A stretch of DNA of 13,359 bases, taken from positions 1 to 13,359 of the forward strand of contig JAFZFL010000126.1 of NCBI GenBank assembly GCA_017555925.1, read 5' to 3'. This DNA is from Bacteroidales bacterium (GTDB taxonomy: Bacteria; Bacteroidota; Bacteroidia; Bacteroidales; UBA932). Below are positions 7,096 to 13,359 of this stretch, one piece after another. The notes under the pieces were generated by a model. That model was not told where the DNA came from and made no database searches. It worked only from the letters and a program-made list of their open reading frames with translations. Numbering within the stretch: position 1 is the stretch's first letter; the number at the start of each line of letters is the position of its first letter. A program made the translations under genes and the position numbers.

Positions 7096-7127
7096 GCGCA
7101 TATATATATAAGTAATAAATTGAAAGA

Positions 7128-7211
7128 ATGAAATATTATTCACTAAATCATTATCATATCCATCATTACCGTCATAAAATATTGATGGCAAGCATTTTGT
7201 ATGATATATGA
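7128..7211 (+). CDS. His-rich leader peptide of the his attenuator
   Basis: A 27-codon ORF from ATG 7128-7130 to TGA 7209-7211. The peptide begins MKYYSLN and continues HYHIHHYRH, which gives five His codons (residues 8, 10, 12, 13, 16) within nine positions; three Tyr also lie close by. It plays no enzymatic role. Ribosome stalling on these codons when charged His-tRNA is short would select the RNA fold that lets transcription proceed into hisG. The ORF is too short for standard gene calling. Its position, between a candidate promoter and an intrinsic terminator ahead of hisG, matches the his leader peptides of Proteobacteria (E. coli has seven consecutive His). The histidine density makes chance unlikely. 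Confidence 0.88.
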   Translation: MKYYSLNHYHIHHYRHKILMASILYDI

Positions 7212-7246
7212 TTTAGATTAAGATATATTTTTTCAAAAAGGCTTGC
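7160..7246 (+). promoter_or_regulatory. Competing RNA folds of the his attenuator (1:2 and antiterminator)
   Basis: Segment 1, CCATCA (7160-7165, inside the His codons), pairs with TGATGG (7183-7188). Segment 2, GCAAGC (7188-7193), pairs with GCTTGC (7241-7246), the left arm of the terminator; four more A-T pairs (7195-7198 with 7236-7239) follow after one mismatch. A ribosome held on the His codons covers segment 1 and frees segment 2 to form the antiterminator. A ribosome reaching the TGA at 7209 covers segment 2, so the terminator forms. GGCAAGC occurs twice (7187-7193 and 7251-7257), and both copies compete for the same GCTTGC. Folding energies were not calculated. Confidence 0.78.
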
Positions 7247-7264
7247 ATTTGGCAAGCCTTTTTT
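7235..7264 (+). terminator. Intrinsic terminator (attenuator) upstream of hisG
   Basis: GGCTTGC (7240-7246) pairs with GCAAGCC (7252-7258) around a 5-nt loop. Five A-T pairs extend the base, and six T residues follow (7259-7264). It lies 42 bp before the hisG start, with no gene ending immediately upstream, so it acts as a premature terminator in the his leader. Confidence 0.93.
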
Positions 7265-7306
7265 ATTGAAATTACATTAAACTTTAAATTAAGAGACTCC
7301 AGTAAG

Positions 7307-8158
7307 ATGATACGTATTGCACTACAAGCCAAGGGAAGATTAAATGAAGAGAGTATAAACCTTTTGAAAGAGGCTGGTATAAAATTGGAAGAGAGCAAAA
7401 GAAAATTACTCTCAAAATCGCCGAACTTTCCGGTTGAAGTATTGTTTTTGCGCGACGATGATATACCTCATGCTGTGGCTAACGGTATAGCGGATGTTGG
7501 AATTGTGGGACAAAATGAGGTTATAGAGAGAAATTTTGAGGTTGAAACACTATTCAAATTGGGGTTTGGAAAATGCAGACTCTCGTTGGCAATTCCAAAA
7601 AATGAAGATTATACCGATATAACCTACTTCAACAATAAAAAAGTTGCAACATCATATCCCAACATACTATCCAAATATTTTAAGGAAAACAATATCGAGT
7701 GCCAGATAGAGCAAATTGCAGGCAGTGTTGAGATAGCCCCCTCCATTGGTATGACAGATGGCATATTTGATATTGTAAGCAGCGGAGGAACACTTGTTTC
7801 AAATGGTCTTGCAGAGGTTGAAACAATTATGAAATCAGAGGCTGTTCTTATTGGCAACCTGAATCTTGATTCAGAGAAGAGAAGAATAATAGATGAACTG
7901 ATATTCAGATTTGAAGCAATTATCAGGAGCAAAGGCAAAAAATATATCCTTGTAAATATTCCTAATGACAAGATAAATGAAGCTCTTGAAATTCTTCCAT
8001 GTATGAAGAGTCCTACCCTGCTGCCTCTTGCAGACAAGAACTGGAGTGCAATGCATGCTGTGATTGATGAGGATGATATATGGAACAAGAGCAAGAAACT
8101 TAAAGAGATTGGTGCAGAAGATATTCTAATACTCTCAATGGAAAAAATGATATTGTAA
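7307..8158 (+). CDS. hisG: ATP phosphoribosyltransferase, long form
   Basis: HisG condenses ATP with PRPP, the committed first step of histidine synthesis, in the cytoplasm. The 283-residue length and C-terminal domain (about 210-283) identify the long form, which is a self-sufficient hexamer with its own histidine-feedback domain and needs no HisZ. Key features are the N-terminal RIALQAKGRL, the IADVGIVGQNEV segment (61-72), and the PRPP-binding loop DIVSSGGTLVSNG (155-167). The regulatory domain carries LPCMKSPTLLPL and WSAMHAVIDEDDIW. ATG 7307 begins the typical MIRIALQ. It is the first structural gene after the attenuator; hisD follows after 23 nt. Confidence 0.97.
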   Translation: MIRIALQAKGRLNEESINLLKEAGIKLEESKRKLLSKSPNFPVEVLFLRDDDIPHAVANGIADVGIVGQNEVIERNFEVETLFKLGFGKCRLSLAIPKNEDYTDITYFNNKKVATSYPNILSKYFKENNIECQIEQIAGSVEIAPSIGMTDGIFDIVSSGGTLVSNGLAEVETIMKSEAVLIGNLNLDSEKRRIIDELIFRFEAIIRSKGKKYILVNIPNDKINEALEILPCMKSPTLLPLADKNWSAMHAVIDEDDIWNKSKKLKEIGAEDILILSMEKMIL

Positions 8159-8181
8159 CCCTGTAAAATTACCTGAATATA

Positions 8182-9456
8182 ATGGAAATCATATATAACC
8201 CGTCAAGAAGTGAGCTGGACTCGATTCTAAGAGAGAGAAAAGATGGCGCATACTCTCCAAATATAGATATGATTGTAGAGAGTGTTGCAAAAGAGGGAGA
8301 AAAAGCACTGCTCTCTTTCATTGAAAAGTATGATGGGATAAAAATGACTGCAGCAGAGCTTCAAGTTACAGAAGAAGAGATTAATGAAGCCGCAAATGAA
8401 GTTGGCAGCGAGCTGAAATCTGCAATAAGATGTGCAATTGAGAATGTGGCAAAATTCCATAAAGCACAGAAAAGGGAGGATATAACAGTAGAGACAATGC
8501 CGGGAGTGGTATGCAAACAAAAGAGTGTACCAATCAGCAAGGTAGGATTATATATCCCTGGCGGCACAGCACCTTTATTCTCTACTGTAATAATGCTTGC
8601 AATCCCGGCAAAACTTGCAGGATGCAGAGAGATTGTTCTTTGTACACCACCATTAAAAAATGGCAAGATTGCATCGGAGGTTCTTTATTGTGCAAAATTA
8701 TGTGGTGTTACCAGAATCTTCAAAGCAGGAGGACCCGCCGCTATAGCTGCAATGGCATACGGCACAGAAACCCTACCAAGAGTTGACAAGATTTTCGGAC
8801 CCGGGAACAGCTATGTAACAGCTGCAAAACAGATGGTAGCAAAAGATGTATGCGCCATAGATATGCCAGCCGGTCCATCAGAAGTAATGATAATTGCAGA
8901 CAGGAGTGCCAATGCCAAATTTATAACTGCCGACTTCCTTGCACAGCTTGAGCATGGAAAAGATAGTCAGGCAATATTGGTCACAACATCGGCAGACCTT
9001 GCAAAAGAGACCATTGATGAACTTGATGCACAAATTTCATCATTATCCCGACAGAACTACATACTTGACTCCTTGCAAAAGAGCAAAATAATTGTAGTGG
9101 AGAGTGAGGAGGAACTGATTGAAACTGCAAATATCTATGCTCCCGAACATCTTATAATCTGCACAGAAGATTACAATAATACTGTAGGAAAGATAGAGAA
9201 TGCCGGAAGCATATTTCTTGGCAACTATACTCCGGAAAGTGCCGGAGATTACGCATCGGGAACCAACCATACCCTGCCTACAGGAGGATGGGCCCGCTCT
9301 TTCAGCGGAGTAAACCTTGCAAGTTTTACCAAACTTATAACAATACAGGAAATTACCAGTGAGGGACTAAAAAATCTTGCTCCTACAATAGAGAATATGG
9401 CGCAAGCCGAAGGTTTGGATGCTCACGCAAACGCTGTTAAAGTTAGATTAAACTGA
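8182..9456 (+). CDS. hisD: Histidinol dehydrogenase
   Basis: HisD oxidises L-histidinol to histidine in two NAD-dependent steps, the last reactions of the pathway. The protein has 424 residues, the normal length. Conserved regions include GLYIPGGTAPLFSTV (122-136), KIFGPGNSYVTAAK (203-216) and DMPAGPSEV (227-235). Zinc ligands expected from E. coli HisD are all present: Gln255 and His258 (AQLEHG), Asp356 (GDYASGTNH) and His415 (GLDAH). The catalytic Glu-His pair is Glu322-His323 (APEHL). One small departure is GGPAAIAAMAYG (183-194), where many homologues have GGAQAI; a nearby loop change should not abolish activity. hisC-hisB starts only 7 nt downstream. Confidence 0.97.
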   Translation: MEIIYNPSRSELDSILRERKDGAYSPNIDMIVESVAKEGEKALLSFIEKYDGIKMTAAELQVTEEEINEAANEVGSELKSAIRCAIENVAKFHKAQKREDITVETMPGVVCKQKSVPISKVGLYIPGGTAPLFSTVIMLAIPAKLAGCREIVLCTPPLKNGKIASEVLYCAKLCGVTRIFKAGGPAAIAAMAYGTETLPRVDKIFGPGNSYVTAAKQMVAKDVCAIDMPAGPSEVMIIADRSANAKFITADFLAQLEHGKDSQAILVTTSADLAKETIDELDAQISSLSRQNYILDSLQKSKIIVVESEEELIETANIYAPEHLIICTEDYNNTVGKIENAGSIFLGNYTPESAGDYASGTNHTLPTGGWARSFSGVNLASFTKLITIQEITSEGLKNLAPTIENMAQAEGLDAHANAVKVRLN

Positions 9457-9463
9457 TACAATT

Positions 9464-11110
9464 ATGAAAGATATACGTTCACTCATAAGAGAGAATATAA
9501 AAGAACTCCTACCCTACTCAACAGCAAGGGATGACTGCAAAATAAAGATGGAGATCTACCTTGATGCAAACGAGAACCCGTATGAAAATACGGTAAACCG
9601 TTACCCATCCCCATTTCAGGAGGAGCTTAAAGCTCTGGTCAGTTCAATAAGGAGAGTTCCTGCAAAGAACATATTCTTGGGTAATGGCAGCGATGAAGCA
9701 ATTGATCTTGTATATAGAATCTTTTGCGAACCTGGCAAGAGCAGTGTAGCGGTAGTTGCACCGAGTTACGGAATGTATAGTGTAGCTGCCCAAATAAATG
9801 ATGTAAGGGTCATTGAATCATATCTGAATGAAGATTTTGAACTCGATGCAGAGAAGTTGTTGGGCGATACGGAAGAGGATACAAAAGTCATATTCATTTG
9901 TTCACCAAACAATCCGTCGGGAAACCTGCTTGACAAGGAAGAGATAAAAAAAGTCATTACAAACTTCAATGGTATTGTTGTTATTGATGAGGCTTATATA
10001 GATTTTGCCAATGATAATGGATTTGCTCAGGAAATTGGGAAATTCCAGAACCTCATTGTACTCCAAACTCTCTCAAAAGCATGGGGTATGGCTGGTTTGA
10101 GATTGGGCATTGCCTTTTCATCTGAATTGATTGTCAGCACAATGAATAAGGTAAAATACCCTTACAACATAAGCGTTTTGAACCAATCCAAGGGGGTAGA
10201 ACTCTTAAAAGATTCAATTGGCACTTTAGAAAATATCAGAACCCTGATAAGTGAACGTAAAAGAGTTACAGAGGAGCTTGAAAAGCTTCAGGCAGTTGAG
10301 AAGGTCTTCAAGTCTGATGCCAATTTCCTTCTGGTAAAGTTCAGAGATAAGGATAGGATCTTCAACCTGTTGCAGGAGAATGGAATAATAGTTAGAGACC
10401 GCTCCTCATTAAAGCATTGTAAAGATTGTTTGAGAATTACAATTGGAGTACCATCAGAAAATGAGAGATTGATAGGCACACTAAAACAGGATGAGACATT
10501 GGAATGCGGTAGCAGTGAGCAACTTGTATCAGGAAGAATGGCAACTGTAAAGAGGAATACAAAAGAGACATCCATTCAAGTTAAAATAGATCTCGACACA
10601 TTTACTGCACCTTACATAAGAACAGGTCTCTACTTCTTTGACCACATGTTGGAACAGATAGGTTATCATGGTGGAGTAGGTTTGGATATAATTTGTTCCG
10701 GTGATCTCAAGACAGGATGCCACCATACTATTGAAGATACAGCAATTGCACTTGGAGAGGCATTGAACAGGGCTCTTGGAGAGAAAAAGGGAATAGAGAG
10801 ATATGGATTTGCCCTTCCTATGGATGAGTCGGAAGCAACAGTTCTTATTGACCTTGGAGGACGCATTGATTTCAAATGGGAGGTGGAATTCAAGTCCCAA
10901 TCTGTTGGAGATGTTGCATCTCAGATGTTTGAACACTTTTTCAAATCACTCTCTGAGAATCTCAAATGCAATCTGCACATCAGGGCAAAAGGAGATAATG
11001 ACCATCACATTATTGAGGGCATTTTCAAAGCATTTGCAAGAGCAATAAAATGTGCAGTAAGAAGAGATGAGTTTGCATACGGAGTTGCAAGCAGTAAAGG
11101 AGTTTTATAA
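9464..11110 (+). CDS. Fused histidinol-phosphate aminotransferase and imidazoleglycerol-phosphate dehydratase
   Basis: One 548-residue chain joins two enzymes of histidine synthesis. Residues 1 to about 342 are HisC, a class II-type PLP aminotransferase: DANENPY (34-40), SPNNPSG (147-153), DEAYIDF (175-181), Schiff-base Lys205 in TLSKAWGMAGLRLG, and the substrate-binding Arg in CLRI (324). A short linker (about 343-357) leads to HisB dehydratase (358-548): RNTKET (364-369), FFDHML, the two metal-binding repeats HHTIED (420-425) and DHHIIE (513-518), and the terminal SSKGVL. The dehydratase most resembles the C-terminal half of the bifunctional E. coli/Bacteroides-type HisB, but the HAD histidinol-phosphatase half that normally precedes it is missing. 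The Asp expected just before the first metal repeat is Gly418. No internal stop or frameshift was seen, and both halves keep their core motifs, so the fusion looks functional. Confidence 0.93.
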   Translation: MKDIRSLIRENIKELLPYSTARDDCKIKMEIYLDANENPYENTVNRYPSPFQEELKALVSSIRRVPAKNIFLGNGSDEAIDLVYRIFCEPGKSSVAVVAPSYGMYSVAAQINDVRVIESYLNEDFELDAEKLLGDTEEDTKVIFICSPNNPSGNLLDKEEIKKVITNFNGIVVIDEAYIDFANDNGFAQEIGKFQNLIVLQTLSKAWGMAGLRLGIAFSSELIVSTMNKVKYPYNISVLNQSKGVELLKDSIGTLENIRTLISERKRVTEELEKLQAVEKVFKSDANFLLVKFRDKDRIFNLLQENGIIVRDRSSLKHCKDCLRITIGVPSENERLIGTLKQDETLECGSSEQLVSGRMATVKRNTKETSIQVKIDLDTFTAPYIRTGLYFFDHMLEQIGYHGGVGLDIICSGDLKTGCHHTIEDTAIALGEALNRALGEKKGIERYGFALPMDESEATVLIDLGGRIDFKWEVEFKSQSVGDVASQMFEHFFKSLSENLKCNLHIRAKGDNDHHIIEGIFKAFARAIKCAVRRDEFAYGVASSKGVL

Positions 11111-11125
11111 TATACAATATTACAG

Positions 11126-11722
11126 ATGGTTGGAATTATTGATTACAATACGGGAAATTTAAAATCAGTTCAGAATGCACTTGCAAGATTGAAGGCCGAT
11201 TATATAATAACATCTGATTTGACCCTCCTTTCAAGATGCAGCCAGATAATTTTACCTGGTGTGGGAAATGCAGCCTGGGCAATGGAAAATCTCAAGAAGA
11301 GCGGATTGGCAGATGCCATAAAACTCTTTACCCAGCCCGTTTTGGGAATATGCCTTGGAATGCAGATTATGTGTAGATTTTCTGAAGAGGACAATACGCC
11401 CTGTTTGGGAATATTTGACAATGAAGTGAAACATATATGTAATTGCACCAATGAGAATATCAAAATTCCCCATATTGGATGGAATAATATAGATAAGTTG
11501 GATTCCGCGCTCTACAACAATGTTTCAGATGGCGAATATGTATATTTTGTTCACTCATATTGTGCAGATGTCAACAGGAATACAATTGCAAGATGCCATT
11601 ATGGTACAGAGTTCAGCGCCTCCCTTAAAAAAGATAATTTTATGGGGTGTCAGTTTCATCCGGAAAAGAGTGGTGCTACAGGAGAAAAGATTATAAGGAA
11701 CTTTTTAGAAATGAAATTATGA
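11126..11722 (+). CDS. hisH: Imidazole glycerol phosphate synthase, glutaminase subunit
   Basis: HisH hydrolyses glutamine and passes ammonia to HisF, which makes imidazole glycerol phosphate and AICAR. The 198-residue protein is a class I glutamine amidotransferase with the oxyanion strand LPGVGNAAWAM (43-53), nucleophile Cys76 in GICLGMQ, and the His178/Glu180 pair in FHPEKSG. The PHIGWN and YFVHSY segments, which contact HisF and the active site, are also present. Its TGA overlaps the hisA ATG by four bases (11719-11722), suggesting translational coupling. It starts 15 nt after the HisC-HisB fusion. Confidence 0.97.
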   Translation: MVGIIDYNTGNLKSVQNALARLKADYIITSDLTLLSRCSQIILPGVGNAAWAMENLKKSGLADAIKLFTQPVLGICLGMQIMCRFSEEDNTPCLGIFDNEVKHICNCTNENIKIPHIGWNNIDKLDSALYNNVSDGEYVYFVHSYCADVNRNTIARCHYGTEFSASLKKDNFMGCQFHPEKSGATGEKIIRNFLEMKL

Positions 11723-12447
11723 TAGAGATTATTCCAGCAATAGACTTGATTGACGGCAAATGTGTTAGACTAAGCCAGGGCGATTACAGCAAATGCAAAA
11801 TATATAGTGGCAATCCGCTTGATATTGCAAAAGAGTTTGAGGATTGTGGAGTAAAAATGTTGCATATAGTTGATTTGGATGGTGCCAAATCATCTGCCCC
11901 AATAAATTTGAGAGTATTGGAGAAGATAGCCTCCCATACCGGACTCAAACTGGAATTTGGAGGTGGCATAAAGTGTTCAGACGCACTCAAGAAGGCCTTT
12001 GACGCGGGCGCATACAGAGTTATCTGCGGAAGCATTGCCTGCAATGAACCTGAGATTTTTTTGGAGTGGTTAGACCACTATGGTGCGGAGAAACTTGTAT
12101 TTGGAGCAGATCTTAAAGATGGAAAACCAGCTGTAGCAGGTTGGCTCGAACTTGGAAACGCCTCAATTGAGTCTCTTCTTGACAGATTTATAGAAAAAGG
12201 GTTACGTACAGCTATTGTTACAGACATAAGCAGGGACGGAATGTTGGCAGGACCTTCATTTGAGTTGTACGAAAAACTTATGGAGAACTACAAAGAACTT
12301 GACATTATTGCCAGCGGAGGAGTAAGGGGACTCAAAGATATCACCAAGCTTAATGAGATGGGAATAAAAGAGGTAATTGTAGGCAAAGCAATTTACGAGG
12401 GAAGGATAACATTGAAGGAGCTTGAAAAATTCATTAATGCAATATAA
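11719..12447 (+). CDS. hisA: ProFAR isomerase
   Basis: HisA is the (beta-alpha)8-barrel isomerase that converts ProFAR to PRFAR by an Amadori rearrangement. The 242-residue protein starts [15 protein letters not shown] with catalytic Asp9, and carries the partner Asp131 in [12 protein letters not shown]. The phosphate-binding loops EFGGGIK (79-85) and ASGGVRG near the C-terminus are intact, as is [14 protein letters not shown]. The open frame runs further upstream, to 11647, but ATG 11719 matches the family N-terminus and overlaps the hisH stop codon in the common ATGA arrangement. It is followed by hisF after 10 nt. Confidence 0.97.
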   Translation: MIEIIPAIDLIDGKCVRLSQGDYSKCKIYSGNPLDIAKEFEDCGVKMLHIVDLDGAKSSAPINLRVLEKIASHTGLKLEFGGGIKCSDALKKAFDAGAYRVICGSIACNEPEIFLEWLDHYGAEKLVFGADLKDGKPAVAGWLELGNASIESLLDRFIEKGLRTAIVTDISRDGMLAGPSFELYEKLMENYKELDIIASGGVRGLKDITKLNEMGIKEVIVGKAIYEGRITLKELEKFINAI

Positions 12448-12457
12448 CAGAGAGAGT

Positions 12458-13213
12458 ATGCTTGCAAAAAGAATAATTCCTTGCCTCGACATAAAAGATG
12501 GGAAGACAGTAAAGGGGGTAAATTTCATTAATCTTCAAAATGTTGGAGATCCGGTTGAGCTTGCAGTGCAATATTGTAACGAGATGGCAGATGAACTTGT
12601 ATTTCTTGACATAAGTGCAACTGTAGAGGGAAGAAAAACCTTTGCCGAACTGGTTGAGCGTATAGCGGAACATATAAACATACCATTTACAGTTGGAGGA
12701 GGCATCTCTACTGTTGAAGATGCGGAGAGACTTCTTAAAGCTGGGGCCGACAAAATCTCAATTAACACAGCTGCCGTAAAAAATCCTCAATTAATTGATG
12801 ATCTCAAGGAAAAGTTCGGTTCACAATTTATTGTAGTTGCAATTGATGCAAAGAAGATTGGCAACAGATGGATGGTGACAACCCATGCAGGCAACAATGT
12901 AACAAAACTGGAGCTCTTCAGTTGGGCAGAAGAGGTTGAAAAGAGAGGCGCAGGTGAGATTCTCTTCACATCAATGGATCACGACGGCACAAAGCAAGGG
13001 TATGCAAATGAGGCATATAAAGAGCTGTCGGGAAGAGTGGGAATACCTGTAATAGCATCGGGTGGCGCTGGAAAAATAGAGGATATTATTGATGTATTGG
13101 GAGAAAAAGGGTGTGCAGATGCTGCTCTGGCTGCCTCAATATTCCATTATGGTGAAATAAGGATTCCAGTTTTGAAGGAGGCTCTAAAAAAGAGTGGAAT
13201 AGCAGTCAGATAA
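12458..13213 (+). CDS. hisF: Imidazole glycerol phosphate synthase, cyclase subunit
   Basis: HisF is the cyclase barrel that uses ammonia from HisH to close the imidazole ring of imidazole glycerol phosphate. The 251-residue protein begins [20 protein letters not shown], with catalytic Asp11; the second acid is Asp130 in [16 protein letters not shown] (77-84), [14 protein letters not shown] and IASGGAGK form the phosphate-binding and ring-closing loops. ATG 12458 is chosen over an earlier in-frame ATG at 12422, which would overlap hisA and add 12 residues not typical of the family. hisI follows after a 43-nt gap, the longest inside the operon. Confidence 0.97.
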   Translation: MLAKRIIPCLDIKDGKTVKGVNFINLQNVGDPVELAVQYCNEMADELVFLDISATVEGRKTFAELVERIAEHINIPFTVGGGISTVEDAERLLKAGADKISINTAAVKNPQLIDDLKEKFGSQFIVVAIDAKKIGNRWMVTTHAGNNVTKLELFSWAEEVEKRGAGEILFTSMDHDGTKQGYANEAYKELSGRVGIPVIASGGAGKIEDIIDVLGEKGCADAALAASIFHYGEIRIPVLKEALKKSGIAVR

Positions 13214-13256
13214 GAGTCAAATTTAAGAAAATCAAATATTTAATATAGTCGAAACC

Positions 13257-13359
13257 ATGAAAGAAGCAGAAAAATATATGAATTTTGAGATAAATGAAAT
13301 AGAGTTTTCAAAGAGCGGTAACGGGCTTGTACCAGTAATTGTTCAGGATGCAAATACAC
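13257..13359 (+). CDS. hisI: Phosphoribosyl-AMP cyclohydrolase (hisI or bifunctional hisIE), 5' end only
   Basis: Only the first 34 codons lie in the window. The peptide reads GNGLVPVIVQDANT near its end, the hallmark start of the PRA-CH cyclohydrolase domain that opens the ring of phosphoribosyl-AMP. In Bacteroidetes this gene usually encodes a fusion with the phosphoribosyl-ATP pyrophosphohydrolase (HisIE), but the second domain cannot be seen here. It is the natural last gene of the operon, 43 nt after hisF. Confidence 0.88.
   Translation, partial: MKEAEKYMNFEINEIEFSKSGNGLVPVIVQDANT

Noticed and set aside
7059..7306. T-box or riboswitch ahead of hisG
   Set aside because: No T-box sequence or specifier-loop structure was seen; the His-codon leader ORF explains the terminator more simply.
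1..13359. Mobile element, CRISPR array, defence system or tRNA gene
   Set aside because: No transposase, integrase, regular repeat array or tRNA-like cloverleaf was found on either strand by reading.

Overview
The window reads as chromosomal DNA of a Bacteroidota, most likely a member of the order Bacteroidales. The evidence is the AT-rich composition, the weak or absent Shine-Dalgarno sequences, several octamers that fit the Bacteroides -7 promoter element (TAnnTTTG), a periplasmic TrxP-like thioredoxin, a second RelA/SpoT protein, and a compact hisG-D-C/B-H-A-F-I operon whose proteins look Bacteroidetes-like. I cannot name the family or genus from the sequence alone.

Layout. The left edge holds the N-terminal three quarters of lysA (minus strand; last step of lysine synthesis), divergent from a plus-strand RelA/SpoT homologue whose ppGpp hydrolase domain looks intact and whose synthetase domain looks dead. 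A strong bidirectional hairpin terminator separates that gene from a minus-strand block: a rhodanese lipoprotein, a 52-residue YqaE/Pmp3-type membrane protein, an unrecognised 118-residue protein, the decayed remains of a TrkH-type potassium transporter, and a secreted thioredoxin. Divergent from the thioredoxin are two tandem plus-strand WYL-domain transcription regulators. These run directly into the histidine operon, which fills the right half of the window and leaves it inside hisI(E).

The most interesting part is 7059-7306, between the second WYL regulator and hisG. It carries a candidate promoter, a 27-codon leader ORF with five His codons in nine positions, a strong intrinsic terminator, and a competing antiterminator that shares the terminator's left arm. 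Together these form a classical ribosome-mediated his attenuator. A second unusual point is that HisC (aminotransferase) and HisB (imidazoleglycerol-phosphate dehydratase) are fused in one 548-residue chain, while the HAD-type histidinol-phosphatase that usually precedes the dehydratase in Bacteroides-type HisB is absent. The operon as seen supplies every enzyme from ATP/PRPP to histidine except histidinol-phosphatase; the cyclohydrolase/pyrophosphohydrolase gene is cut by the window edge.

I see no tRNA or rRNA, CRISPR array, insertion sequence, phage or defence system. Apart from the degraded potassium-transporter locus the region is compact housekeeping DNA.
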